From Mytilus trossulus (taxonomy: Eukaryota; Mollusca; Bivalvia; Mytilida; Mytilidae): a DNA stretch of 64,000 nucleotides. The stretch lies in NCBI RefSeq assembly GCF_036588685.1, contig NC_086381.1, positions 64,983,436 through 65,047,435 on the forward strand. The letters are read 5' to 3'. Of the stretch, positions 11,184 through 24,768 are shown piece by piece. The notes below the pieces were generated by a model, which did no database searches, was not told the DNA's origin, and saw nothing but the letters and a program-made list of their open reading frames with translations. Position numbers and translations under genes: made by a program. The number at the start of each line of letters is the position of its first letter. Within the stretch, counting starts at the first letter, position 1.

Positions 11184-14100
11184 CTATTTTGTACAAATAA
11201 CGCAGTGAACAGCTACTGCATTTGTGTAAGGTGGACATCTCAAACTACCACATTTGGTGTTGATTGGATAAAATAAAGCTCCATTTTCATCTCTAGTGTT
11301 ATTGTCGACAGGCTCGGCATCTTTGTCAACACATACAAAGTCCTTGTTGCTGTGAGTCTTATAATCTGACATGATATAACCGGTGTACTCATTTGTCCAG
11401 CCCTTGTAGCAGGTTTTTCTCCCTAAAATGACAAAATTGTTTTTGATTCAATCACGTTCCTCTTCTATACCAAAATGGATTATTGAATATTTTTGCTACG
11501 GAGTTTACTTACATGTGCATCACTTTGGTATCATAAGAATAGTTGATCTTTTTCTTTGGTAGCAAACAGCACATGGCACCTCTTTTTGGCGCATATCACT
11601 TTTCATTCCTGATGGTTTGTTTGATGATTCAATCTCATATTCGGCACCAAATAACTGGTCATTACCATCTGCTATTGGCTGTCCGTTTTCTGGATCATTT
11701 GGTAAACATAGATAGTTGACACCTCCTCCTTTGTTTTGATAATGGTTACCACCAGCTTGTCCTGGAATACAAAAATATATGTTGATTTACTTTGTTGTAT
11801 TGATGTGTAGAATTTTTGTTTTGTTTTTGGCGTTCAAAATAACGTTTAAATAAAATAAAGCTATACAGACGCTAAATGAGAAATATTTCTGAAATGTACA
11901 ACAAAGGGTAGTTGTAAACTTTCGTTTTTTTCGAACACTTATTAATACTTTCATGACCAATAATTATTGTATCTGTCATTTTCAGCTGAATTAGAGAAAT
12001 GAAAAGTTGCGATCAGTTCTAACCTATCTTAATCTCCCCCGGAACTTACAGGAGAAGTAAACTGTGTTTAGAACCGCCTTTAATACAGTTCCCATATAAA
12101 CTTTAAAATAGTTTCTAACAGACAAAAAGTTAACACGAAAAAAGTTATCAATTTCTAAATGTGACCCACGGTCGAAATCACGAAAATCACTGATTTTGAT
12201 CTAACATGGTTCATCATAGTTACAACGAATGATTCATTTGTCTTTAATCCCTAAAGATTTTACATATTTAAGGTTCAAGTATTTACAGACAGTCTTGTGA
12301 CGGCTCAACTTTAAATTTATATGAAAAAGAAATAGTGTATAAAAAACAAATGTAACGTATTGTTGATATAGCTGTTCATTACAAAACGCAACTTCTAAAT
12401 AGAATATTCTAGGAAGCAATGTAGGTAATGAATGCACTAATGATTGTTTCGAAATTGGGCATAGCCAGTGAAAACTCTTCAAATGACATGACAAAAAATA
12501 CTCTTACAAAAGGAAACTACAACCTCATTTTCAGATATAGACATTTTTTATTACCTGTATATACCATTTCTACTCCTTTTGGACATCCTTTCTTTCCCCA
12601 GCGTACATATGTCACACCTAGAACAATAACACAACGTTTTTTATTTCGTATTTAGAATTTGAAAAATAAATAAATAAACAGTTCAAATCATACGTCCGTA
12701 GGTGGCCTATTGGAAGACTATCATTCTCCACACATTAAAAATGCTCTAATAACAGTTACCGGACATATTTTCTATTTAATGTACTAGTATTTTAACAGAG
12801 TCTCTATAAATTTGTTCCCACCTTAGAAAGAACTGCAATTTATGCAACTGTACGATAAACAAACAGCAATCAATCAATCAAACAATTAATATGAATATCA
12901 AATTATATAGTGATAAAATCGATTATTTAAAATTTGAAATGATTAACAAGCAGTATAACTGTATCAAAAGCATGAGAACAATTCTGTACGACAAATAGTT
13001 TTCAAATTTCCAACTTCCTATTTCTCAGGAAGCCTATCCTTTATCAAATAGTTTGCGTTTTTAATCTCAATTGATACGTTATCACTTTGTACGTTATACA
13101 CGTACTAGACTGGTTCCCGATCGCAATATTAAGTATGTTACACCCTCGTGAGAGAGTATGTTAATAGCTAATAGCTGGAACGTAGTCCCCGGGACCAGGA
13201 TATACACGTACGAACTTCCTTAACAAGATTTCTAACACAAAAAAGTCCTTCACCACGATTTGTGGAAGAACAACTGAAATCGACATTACACAAGTGTCAC
13301 GTTCACCATCACAATCAATTTGAGCAATACACAATGTCTGTATCTCACTTCGATCTTTAAAAACCAGAATAGTTTTAAATTTCCCCATGTCGTATCTTAA
13401 TTTTTATATTAAAATGGATATAAGAGTTTTGAGGATTGTAATGCTACAGTTGCCTCTTGCCTAAAATTTTAATCTTTTATTTTTTAAATTGATATATTTC
13501 CCATTTTTCTTTTCTCTTTCTATGTTTCCAAAAAAAATTGTCTCGAATTTGGTACATGAAGAGTGCCATACATTAACAAACACATTTAAAAAAAATTAAG
13601 TGGAAGAGCATACTAATGACTTTTCCATGATATTCATAGTTTTGACCATGTCTGGTGAATTTTAAACACTGTAAAGAAAAGATGATACTTTCATGATTTA
13701 AGATTATGCAGCTTCCTCATCGTTGAGCTTGATTGAATCTTTTGCTCTGCTGTTCATAGTAGTATTTATATTTTGTGTGTACACTTTCTTGCATGTTTAA
13801 AATAATGTTTGTCTTCTCGAAAAAAATTATTTTGGCCGTGGTATTTTCCTTATTTTTTAGTTTTGATCACTTTCTAAGTATTCTCTTACTTGTTATATTA
13901 ATATGTACTGCTTCACAATTTCCGAAACATAAGATAAAAAGAAACACATACTTTTGATACTGTTGAGTTAATGAGACACTTTTTAAAGGTTTAAGAAGTT
14001 TAAAGTACATACCTGAGGCGACTGGTTTTCCTGTTGAAAGGCCTTCCCCATTTCTAGAGGTATGGAGGTAATGTTTCATCAGAAAAGACTGCTCAGATGC

Positions 14101-14184
14101 CGATAGGTCATAATGTTTACAATCATGACATTGGACAAGCACCATGCTTGTTGCTATAAGAACTGCCAAATTTGACAAGTTCAT
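11184..14184 (-). CDS. short-chain collagen C4-like secreted protein
   Basis: Four minus-strand exons: 14184-14013, 12617-12555, 11761-11524 and 11418-11184 (TAG), totalling 235 codons. Exon 1 starts with a signal peptide (MNLSNLAVLIATSMVLVQC). The others carry the hallmarks of the bivalve and sponge short-chain collagen C4-like family: TYVRWGKKGCP, NYLCLPNDP, LFGAEYEI, PCAVCYQRKRST, LMIP, CYKGWTNEYTGYIMSDY and the cysteine-rich end GALFYPINTKCGSLRCPPY. No Gly-X-Y collagen repeat is visible. Junction phases 1, 1, 2 agree. The last junction is uncertain: the stronger donor (ACAT/gtaagt) would keep a TGA just after LMIPK, whereas donor gtgatg at 11523 with an acceptor a few bases inside the obvious one gives an uninterrupted LMIPKKTCYKGW. 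The product is probably extracellular; its function is unknown. Confidence 0.83.
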
Positions 14185-17100
14185 GGTTCTTTTTCTACAA
14201 CAAAAAAACTAATGGCTCTAAAGAGCCTGTGTCGCTCACCTTGGTCTATGTGCATAGCTGTATTTGGAAAACAAACCTTTTATTAGGTCCGTAATCACAA
14301 TTTCTCTTTTATTTGACCATATAATGTTATTTTTTCGGGTGTGACGCAAGTCCTGATAGATATAGGAAGATGTGGTATGAGTGCTCATGAGACAACTCTC
14401 CATCCAAGTCACAATTATAAAAGTTAACCATTATAGGTCAAGGTACGGTCTTCAACACTGTTTTCAAGTCTTGGTATGTAATTGGCGAATTAATCTTATA
14501 CATAATTCTTCAAGAAAATAAAAGCCAGACATTTTTAAACATATTCAGATAGTCATAAAAAGTAAAAAAAAAAAAGGAAATAATCTTAGAAAACATAAGT
14601 ATTACATTTAGATATTTTTAATTGAAAAAAATCCAGATCTTTCTGTTTTAAAGAACCGTTAATATAATCTCTTATTTTTATTTGGGAAATAAAATGTCTT
14701 ATTTTTTTGAAATAAAAAGAATGTCATAAAAATCTTTCATGTTTATGGAGTAACCATTAAAATGTTAATACAATCAAAGAATTTAATAAAAATTGAGCAT
14801 TGCTATTATTTGTATTGTTTCAAATACTTGCCATTGTGGAACCGGTGTTGCGGATGATGTCAAAACAGCGGGTATTTATCCCACTGATGGAACCAAATAA
14901 ATGTTCCAGCACAAAAGCAAATAAAAACACAAGTGCTATACTTGTTGTACTAGTTAAAGTACAAAAAAAAAATATATAGAATTCTGTTTTAACACGTACA
15001 AATATTAAAACACATATTCTATGAAGACACGAGTTGTTTTCGGTAGAACTTCAGGACTGTGGATTCAAAGTTGCTCGATTCCAAATTAGAATCAGTGTGA
15101 TTATTACACTATATCATATACATGTAGCAGCTCATTCTTAAAGGAATGTAATCAAATTAATATATTACATAGAATGTTCATTTATGTGCATCAAATAACC
15201 TTCATGTATGGTCTTTGTTCATAAAATATAAACTTCATTGCTCTAACTCATATACGTATGTACTTTTGAACCTTTTACAATTTAAAATTCGTTGATTGAC
15301 AGTTTTAAGCAAAACTTCAAATGGCAACTATTAAAAGAATTTTATGTATAAAGGAATCAAACATCATATTAGATATTAAGTAGATAATGCAATACAGGTC
15401 GCTTAGAATGATGGACGGGGAATGTTGTGTATGTGCAGGAAATTGACCCTCTTGTTACGAACATTTAAAAGAGTTGTTGCATTAGTTCTTTGACGTGAAA
15501 AGAGCGTGACATTCTCTCAACAACGGGTACATTTGGTAGCGCCTCATTTCAAACCCGGCATAAAAGCATACCAGTACATCGTGCAGTACCATCAGAAAAG
15601 TCTGAACTACTTATTCTTAAACCCAAGTAATCCTTTTTATCTTTTATGTTATATCGTAATATAATTTCGAGTTTAGAAAAGAAAAAAAAAAACACCAAAA
15701 AAACCAACGTTTATTTGAAAATGCATTAACTTATTAGATAGAGAGGTTAACACCAATCAGTTTAATAATATGTCAGTGTTTTGCTAATCAATAAATTAGG
15801 TGGTATAAAAGGGAAAGCTTTTACGTTGCACATTGTATAGAAATATAAATATGAAAGTTCATGTCTGTTTAAAAAAGAGACCGAACAAAATCGATCAATA
15901 CCACAAAAGATCTTCTGAAAATAAATATTCCCAAGACACGTATTAGCTTGCAAACAATTTTAGTCGTAATATTTAAAAAAAACCAAGCCTAAAGTTGTGG
16001 TACTTTATACAAACGGAAAAATCATATATTCAATGGCTATAAGAAATACAAAAAATAACGTGAAGTTAATTCTAATCGTTAAAATAAATCAAAGAAGGAA
16101 AACATAGTAAAAATTTATGTAAGACATAACAGTTTTGTTTCGTTCTAAAAAAATCAATAAAGATCTAGACTTATATGTTACCTTCTTGTGTTGTCACAAT
16201 TACGAATCACTGTGAACTCAGTGTATATAGTTATGTCATTTATAGTCCCGGAATACTTATACATCTGTTGTTAAAAGTAAATGAGATAATTGCATGTATA
16301 GAGTATTGATTTAGTATATGCTTACATGTATATGTACATGTATTCTAAAGGTTTAAAACGAAATGAGTTTTACTTTTTCTTATCTCGGTCCATGTTCATA
16401 TAGAACAGCAGCAATACTGAAAAGTTCGTTTATTCACAACTGAAAGTATAAGGTGATAAATGACAAGGTGTCCTTTAATATCTGTTACTTTAAGGGTTTA
16501 ACTATAAACAGTTGGTACCATTTAAATCATTGATGGAACTTGTTTTGTTCTAAAAGCACAACACACTTAAAACTTAAAGCTATGTGGGAACTCTATTACT
16601 GTAGAAATGTAGGAGCATACAATATTGCATGGAGATACATTCTACTGTAGATAAACACCACTTGAATAAAACTCCATAATGCATATTAGTCAATATTATG
16701 TTTGTGTTGAAGAGTGTGCCTTATATCTCCTTCCATTTATTGACTACCTTTACTATTTTTAATGGCATTAATGAAAAAAAGCAAAAGACAGTTTATTTGT
16801 TAGTGATACATCAAATTTGTACCGAAGTTTTGTAATTGAATGCATTTACTTTTTATGGCACACATGAAAAAAGCAAAGACAATTTGTTTAACAGTGGTAT
16901 ATCCACATTTGTACCAAAGTTTTGAAACTATTTTACGAATTTGTAATACATTTGTTGTATACTCATATTCACTCACAACGCATTTGAATTTCAATCATTT
17001 TCATCAGCATTATATATGTAGAAACATTTTAAGTCCGTTTCACATCTTTTGTCTATACTCACATGCCCTTCACACAGATTTCAGACAAAACCATGGAAAT

Positions 17101-17721
17101 AAAAATTATATCATATCTGTATTTTCAATGTTATTTTAACTGATCGGGCGGAGCTTATGTTTTAATTTGCATGTGGACAGTCTATTTGAAGATGTGTGTG
17201 AAAAGGATGATTGCCGTTATAATTAATACTGATTTCTAATCCCCAATCAGTGTCATCAATGGATTTAGATTTAGACCCCGCCTACATTAAATGATCTTTT
17301 ATGTAACGATCAATTATCCGGTAATGAATTATTTTCTCAAAGACATATTCGAGTATTCTTCATGTTGTTTAAACTACAGTATATATGTTTATAAGTCAGA
17401 TATGTACCCAAGAATAACACACTGGGTAATTCATTATTCAAATTTCTGGTATATTTTTTTTAATTTTGTAATAAACGGTTCATTGTATTACATCATATTG
17501 TATTCATCCATTATTCATCTACAAAGAAGATGGTACAAATAGCTACCAATTTGAAATTGACTTTAACATCAAAACATATTTTAAATTGTTTCTAAAATAG
17601 AATCGAATGCTTAATTTTTTGTACAATTTTTAATTGAAATATCCGCTTTTCATAATTATATACAGCCATACAATAACAGTATGTTTAGTAAAATAGCAAT
17701 ACGACAGCTGTATATACAATT
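14185..17721. other. intergenic, repeats only
   Basis: I find no supported exon. A plus-strand family A copy lies at 14358-14480. About 16765-16845 and 16850-16935 are two diverged direct copies of one segment ('agcaaaaga...aatttgtaccgaagtttt' type), a small tandem duplication. The ORFs here have no family resemblance or splice context. Confidence 0.5.
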
Positions 17722-18008
17722 AAAGAGGAGAGAAAGATACCAGAGTGACATTCAAACTCATTAATCGAACATAATCTGAAACGCCTTGGCTAAAAAAATA
17801 CGTAATAAGCAGTACGAACCCCACCAAAAACTGGGGGCGATCTAAGGTGCTCCGGAAGGGTAAGTTGATCCTGTCCCCCATGTCACACCATTCCTGTTGG
17901 TCATGTTAGTACACACGTGGTAATGAGTCTTATTCGGTAAGTCACATTCGTGAAAAGGGAACGGAATTGTAGTTACGACATAAGGAACATATCCGTTATC
18001 ACCTGTAA
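17722..18008 (+). repeat. repeat family C
   Basis: Dispersed repeat marked by 'AAAGATACCAGAG', 'GGTGCTCCGGAAGGGTAAG' and 'GTAGTTACGACATAA'. Other copies lie near 22737-22830 (minus), 45985-46130 (minus), 47640-47800, 48418-48620 and 52770-53060. It sits just upstream of the SRCR remnant. Confidence 0.7.
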
Positions 18009-18153
18009 AAAGGAGATAATGAAAAAAATATTTAAAGAATATTAGGAAGACGATATGACAGCAATAGTGACAATATCTATACTTTTTTTAATCTATTTTT
18101 TTCAATATTTCAATATTTCAGTTTTCTTTTTTTATTGTTTTTTTCTATTCCAG

Positions 18154-19080
18154 TAACGGTGGACATATTATTATTGATATGGATAATACAAACTATGTAC
18201 AGACAAATGTCGCACCAACCGTATTAAAATACATTGAATGTCCATGGAATTCAGTATACCTGGATCAGTGTTCAGAACGTAAATGGAGTAAAAAAGATAA
18301 TAGAATAAGCTGCGGCTATCACCAACACGATTGAAGACTCAAGTGTAGGTCAACCCCTTTTCCAGGTAATCAAGGCATATTTTATTATCAATGAGTAAGG
18401 GAAAATAATAACATCATTAGTGTAGGTTTTGTTCATTATTGCAAGCAAAGCAGTGATTTAGACTAGCTTACCACCAAACTCATTTGGTCTGGATATATAT
18501 AGTTGTCTCATATCAATCATTCAATTTTTCCATATTGCCTCACCTACAACGAAAATCTTTAACCATTTTTTAAAGGCTTTATACATTTAGATACTCTACA
18601 TGGATGATGATACGAATATAAATTGTATGGTGTGTTATTTACTGTTTGCAAAAGTATGACTTATTCAAAATATAAAAGATTTTCTTATCCTAGGCATATA
18701 TGACCTGATCTGTATTTGACACAACATTTTGGAATTTTGTGTCCTCAATGCTTTTCAAATTTGTACTTGTTTTTGCTTTCTAACTATTTTGATCGGAGCA
18801 TCACAGACGAGTCTTATGTAGACGTATGCGTCTGGCGTATACAATTATAAGCCTGGTACCTGATAGTGTATGCAATATGACAGGTCAACTTATTTTGTCT
18901 TAAACGATCTTTTGATCTTATCGTCTTCTGAAATACTCGAAACTGTAAATGTTAAGTCTCGTTAAGATTTTTCTTATTGTTAATTAGTACTTATCAGATG
19001 TTTTGCTTGCAGACTATTCAGTACTTTTCAGTAGCTCTTCAGACAGAGCTGTTCAAATTGAAAGGATTATTTTAAAATGG
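18154..19080 (+). pseudogene. SRCR-domain gene fragment, two exons, one nonsense codon
   Basis: Exon 18154-18365 (after ctattccag, before gtaatc) encodes the second half of a scavenger receptor cysteine-rich domain: YIECPWNSVYLDQCSERKW, then ISCGYHQHD, a TGA at 18332-18334, and RLKC. The four cysteines have near-SRCR spacing (9, 13 and about 10 residues), and the TGA falls where members usually have a V-G-type residue before the last cysteine. The exon leaves phase 1, matching a second exon at 19013-19080 (after tgcttgcag, before gtatgt) that reads YSVLFSSSSDRAVQIERI and ILKW, like the start of a next SRCR domain up to its conserved Trp. No flanking exons were found. The stop, isolation and repeat neighbour suggest a dead fragment; an assembly or base error is the alternative. 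Confidence 0.5.
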
Positions 19081-22000
19081 GTATGTTACGTGATTATGTC
19101 TATCATCAATATGTAATGTCCCTAATTGTCATGGTTCATTGACAAATTGAGTCATGTGCAGTGATTTGTCATGTTAACATGTCATTTATAAGTAAACCAT
19201 GTCGGGAATATGTGATACAGAAGATCTATATTTCCGTCAGAGAGGGTTACATGTGACTAAGCCTCATAAAATGGAACCGTAATCAATAACAAGGTTTCGT
19301 GGTACAGTTTAAATGTTGTTAACCGTGCCCGGAAATTTAGAAATGATCCATGTAAACTTGTTGCTCCTTTAAATAAACTTATTCTTAAAGGTAACCTATT
19401 CAACACTGTGATAAGATCATTGAATATTGTTTTTATTGGTATACATATTGACTTTGTCATCAGTAGGTTAAAAGCTAACTAAATATCACTAGAATGTTAT
19501 ATACGTATACATTTTCATGGATCTACAATCTGTCGATACCTGTAACTTGTCATTGCACAAGGTCATGTTTTTCTCTGGCTGTTAATGACGTCTTTACACT
19601 AAATCCATTGTATGTAAGATGTGTACGGATTTATTGCTTAGTCTTAGAGGCATGATTTTTTTTATTAGTTGTTTAAATGACTTTGAACTAGCAGTCAGAT
19701 AACTGCGAGTACTCTCAGATGTGTTCATTGTGTCTTTCTGTGTCGGGATGTATAAGTACCCGGCCACGTCCACTTTTATGTTTTGTCTATCTGATGAGTT
19801 AAGCCTTTTTCAACTGATTTGTATAGTTCGTTCTTATGTTGTACTGTTATACCACTGTCCAAGGTTAGGGGGAGGGTTGGGATCCCGCAAACATGTTTAA
19901 CCCCGCCACATTATTTATGTATGTGCCTGTCCAAAGTCAGGAGCCTGTACTTCAGTGGTTGTAGTTTGTTTATGTGTTACATATTTGTTTTTCGTTCATT
20001 TTTTTACATAAATAAGGCCGTTAGTTTTGTCTCTTGAATTGTTTTACATTGTCTTATCGGGGCCTTTTATAGCTGACTATATGCGGTATGGGCTGTGCTC
20101 ATTGTTGAATGCTGTACGGTGACCTATAATTGTTAATGTTTGTGTCATTTTGGTTTTTGGGGATAGTTGTCTCATTAGAAATCATACCACATCTTCTTTT
20201 TTATATGTACATGGAATGAATGTAATATGTAAAGTTTAAAAAAAAAGTGTGCATGTCACTCTAGTAGGATTTACTAGGATTGATCTCCAATACTATGCAA
20301 TTCTATTCAATTTTCTACTTATATTTTGTATTCCTTGATTCAAGAGGCTCTGATGCATTGGTCCCTTGTAGATCAAACGCGCGTTCGGAGTGAAAAATTC
20401 TAATTCTTGTATCTATGAAAAGTTTATTTTCCGTTCCATTGGACACTTGCAATATTTAGTCTTTTCATATATATTATTATCAATAGGTCAACACTATTCG
20501 AGATTGTGAGATATACATGTCAGTATTTGACAGGTTTTGTCTACACAGACCTTATTTTATAAATTGTTCAAGTTTTAATGGTTTGGCTAATATATCAGAT
20601 ACTATGCGAAATAGGTCAACTAAAAAAAGAAGATTGCCAATGAGACAACTCTCCACAATTTTGTTAATATATTAAATTATATTCGTACTTGCCTGTCTGC
20701 CATTATATATAAAAAAGAAGATGTGGTATAATTGCCAATGAGACAAATATTCACAAGAGACCAAATGACACAGAAATTAACAATTATAGGTCACCGTACG
20801 GCCTGTTTATTTGCCTCAATCATATTTATATAGTTGACTGATCAATTTAATTCAATTTCATTTTTTTTTGTCTTTTTTTTTTAGCAATTTATCTACTTTA
20901 CTTGGTTTATTGTATAACTTCGGTTCAATAGATAAAAAATAAATAACCCTATGGTAACTCACTCCTCAAGTTTGCAGCAGCTTAAATGTAAGACACGCAA
21001 GAACATGGTCCATTTGTGTGATTATTGGTGTTTCGGTTAGATATACTTGTAGAATGTTTATAGCGTTTAATATGTTGTTGTTAGGTAAAACGAGAAAAGA
21101 TTATGCTCAGCGGTTCAGAGAATAGGTCACATTTTATAAAAATAGCAGAACATACTCAGAAATCCATCAACAATATGCATTTTGCTTTCAAGAATAATTT
21201 CGTCAGGCATATGTGAATAGGCAAAGTTAGAAAAAGACCCGGGATTAAAAATCAGATACCAAAGTGAAAAATATATATACTTTTTATCAATGGCTGGACA
21301 AAACATGCATAAAATACAACAACTATATCATGCACTAATGGATTAAAATTCACGAGAATAGTAGTTGCTAGGTGTTAATATCGGACCACAACTTTGTATT
21401 ATTTGGTTTCGTTTCAGACCATGAGCGTGAACGAGTTTAGGATGTCTTCCCTTTCTTTGGCCTTGAACATATAATCTTTTCGTATACAATAAGCAATATT
21501 GCGGGAGATATGCAACCCCACTACCAATATTGACGAGTCACAAACGACATATGCGAGGAAGAACCTATGTCTAAAACTGTAAAGGGATAACTTATTGACA
21601 GTTGCAAAAGATGTTGAGAAAAATTTTGTTTCTTGAGATTGTATATTCTCTGAAAAATGGAAGCCTATTTTCTTCACTCATTTGCGAAGGTTTATTTTAT
21701 AATACATGCAACTCTTGAAATGCCGATATGAATTACTTGTATACAACATTTGTAACCATTTGAAAATGAAATGTAATGTAAATGTTTTACTGCTCTCAAA
21801 ACCCTTTTAATTAACACTTTATTGATACGGGACAGATATATAATGTCACAAAATGTTTCAGGCCCGTAGCCAGGAATTTCCAAAGGGGGGTTCGTTTGAC
21901 TCACAAACTCGACTTTAACAGTCACAATTCGAACAGAACATCGACTTTAACAGTGCTTAATAGTTTTCAAGGGGGAGTTCGTCCGAACCCCCCGAACCCC

Positions 22001-24768
22001 CCCTGGCTACGGGTATGTGTTTTCTGTATATCAGTATATATGTGTTTATTGAGCATTCTGACATTAAATGTGTTTAATTGAAGATTATAAAGTACAGTTA
22101 TTGGGAGCGAATTCGGCCAATGAAGGAAACTTCTTGTGAAATATGATAACACGTGGACAACGGTATATTCTTATTAATTTCAAACAACATATGTAGCTGT
22201 GGTATGCAAGCAGCTTGATTTTAGGTATTTAGGTTATATAAACGAATTGTGAATAAGAAGATAACTAAGCAAATTATAGTTGAAGAAAAGATCTGCACAA
22301 CGATCTTCCCTAAATAAATATTCCAATAAATTTTTCAATACTGAAATAACTTGTGGGCTTTTTTGTCTTTTTCTTTTTTTTGTATTGGTTTGTTAAAGAA
22401 ATTGCGTATTTGTTTAATAAAGAAACGTAAATTCGTTTGGCTAGCCACAGATTAACAATTAAAACCGTAAGCATGTTTTAATTTTGGATGCTTCTAAGAT
22501 GAAGTAATGGTACCCAACCAATTTCAAACATAGGGGGAGATATGATAAAGAACTACACTGCGTATTTGTTATAAACTCAAAAATAATTGATTGGTCGAGT
22601 TTCTTAAGCATCCTTAAAGCAACACTCATAGTGTATATCATAGACATGGCTGAGAAATAAACAGTAAAGACTCCGTTTAGAAAAACAGTCCGTTAAACTA
22701 CCATTGATATACTGTGTAGTTTGTTATTTCATCATTAACAGGAGAGGTCTCACACGTGGAGCAGGATCTGTGAACCCGTCCGGAACTTTTAAGGTCACCC
22801 CTCTGATTTTTCGATAAGTTCATGTTAGTTTTGGTTTTCAGTGTTAAAAAAAGTATGATTTGAAGACCGTTTGTTTATTGTTTTGTAATGGAATTGTTTT
22901 TTTATTCTTATGTGATTGATATCCTTTATTAAGTTATATCTGTCTCACTTTTCCAGTACTATAACTTATTGATATTTTTTGTAGAGCTCCAGATGACAGT
23001 TTCGTTAGAAAGTGATAAAAGTTGTTCACCGAGAGGGAGAAACATGAGAGATCTGTGTTTCTAGATGGTATTATTCCATTGGTTATTCTTTTATAGGATG
23101 AAATAACTGCATTTATGTTGAATAACATTTAGAAAGTATTATTTAGTATCTAAAATTGTCATATAAATAATGTGTACATTTCGGAATACGCATATTGTAC
23201 TCAAATTCTTTAATCATTTTCGCCAATGGACCCCAATTTTTCTTTTTATAAATCTCTTACATGTATAAATATAAGTTATTTATAAAAGTCGTATAAAATT
23301 TTATCTATTTTGTAATAGTTTTTGAGAACTTGACAAAGCGATGAAAAACCGAGAAATAACATTTTCCCGCAAACATTCCGATGGTTAATATCTCCAAAAC
23401 AAGCTTGTAACCTTTACTCCTTTTCTGCCTTTTCGATTTCTCAAATAATCCCCTATCGAAATGTACTAGTGCTATGGAAAGCTTTTCAATTGAGACACCG
23501 AGCAGCAAACTTCCATACGTGTGGTATTAACCGTTTTAGAATATGTCTCTCAAAGATGATGATTTGTATGTTTTAATAGTTGAAATACCAACATGACCAA
23601 TGACTGAGAATTAACCATCGATACTTATATAAGAATGTGTAATTCATGGGGAGTACGAGAGCTATCAAACGTGGAAGAGGGTCTGCTTCTTTTTCTATTT
23701 TTGTTAGGAGCACCCTAAATTATGTTTGGGGTTGTGCATTTTTGTTCGTTTTTCGAATCTTGGGATGAGTTTGAAAATTCGTTTGATAACTCATAATATC
23801 TCTTAAATATCCGTCACTTTCCCAATGTGTCTATCCGTTTACAGAGGTCATTTGACCAGTGGTTGTAATTGGTTGATAACATTATCATTATTGGCTTTCA
23901 TATTAATTTGTTTATTGATATAGTTCTAGATATTTTAATTTCTCTCTAGAACTATAAAAAAAATTGTTTAGTCAGGCTTTGGAAGCTTTCTTTATATATA
24001 TATTTCATTTATAATTTTTTGTTTCTGTTTATTATTAAATTTATATTAAGATACATTTTTTACATCTTGTGATCAATTTTATTTGGCAATCGCCAATGGC
24101 AGTCAGCTGGGTTATAGAACGTCAGTTGTTCGACCTGTTAGTCAAATGCGTTTTGTTTAAATATACTTTTTCAATTTAGACTCGTTTATATTTTTTCTTT
24201 GGGCTTGTATCATATTTTTCCTTCGGTTTGTATGATCGTTCATCCTATATTGACTCTTAAAATTCAAGAGTTTTATCTAAAAATGAGGGTACTCTTTCTA
24301 AAAATAAGGTACATTTTATATGGCCTTCCAAATACTGTTTCGATCCCTTACATCACTGAAGAGACAGTTATTGTCGAAATCCGGATCTGGTGTACTAAAA
24401 AAATATTGACACCGTATGTTTGTGGCATAACATCGTGGCCACAAGTTTTTTTCTGTTTAGTATTAAATGTAAATGTTATGTAAGATCCATTTTGTTACAT
24501 CTTGTGATCAATTTAATTTGTCAATCGCAAATGGCAGTCGGCAGGGTTAAAGAACATCAGTTGTTCGACCTGTTAGTCAAATGCGTTTTGTTTAAATATA
24601 CTTTTTCACTTTTTTTGTCTTTTAGAAAATGTTGTTTGTGCTGTTTTTAGACCCCTCTACAACGAAATTTGTTTTACACGCACACGTATAACAATTGCGA
24701 TTTTTATCCAACGCAATCATAGGTTTGAACGTAGTATTCAATTTAGACTCGTTTTTATATATATATAT
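19081..24768. other. intergenic region rich in dispersed repeats
   Basis: No supported exon. It holds a minus-strand family A copy with a longer flank (19995-20205), short family A pieces (20622-20665, 20712-20805), the element at 21862-22013, a family C fragment (22737-22830) and a repeated block: about 24048-24175 recurs at 24480-24610 with 'tgttcgacctgttagtcaaa' in both. A (TA)n run ends the region. Confidence 0.5.
21862..22013. mobile_element. small inverted-repeat element ending CCCGTAGCCAGG
   Basis: CCCGTAGCCAGG at the left is matched by CCTGGCTACGGG at the right, with G/C-rich blocks (AAGGGGGGTTCG, CGAACCCCCC) just inside. It is about 150 bp with no ORF, typical of a miniature inverted-repeat transposable element. 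Confidence 0.7.

Larger units (their letters stand above)
5809..12115. repeat. tandem segmental duplication with two units
   Basis: Unit 1 (about 5809-10197) and unit 2 (about 10198-12115) are colinear. Both start with 'ggagcttcga', then carry a repeat block, a minus-strand family B repeat, exon 4 and exon 3 of a short-chain collagen C4-like gene, and the same intron sequence ending in 'gaaccgcctttaatacag'. The units abut at about 10197. Unit 1 is longer because about 2.5 kb has been inserted between its exon 4 and exon 3 (about 7105-9595). Unit 2 holds exons used by the apparently intact gene; unit 1 holds decayed copies. Confidence 0.85.

Noticed and set aside
16840-17139. 99-codon plus-strand ORF rich in His/Tyr/Phe
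   Set aside because: It begins inside a small tandem duplication and has no recognisable domain or splice context.
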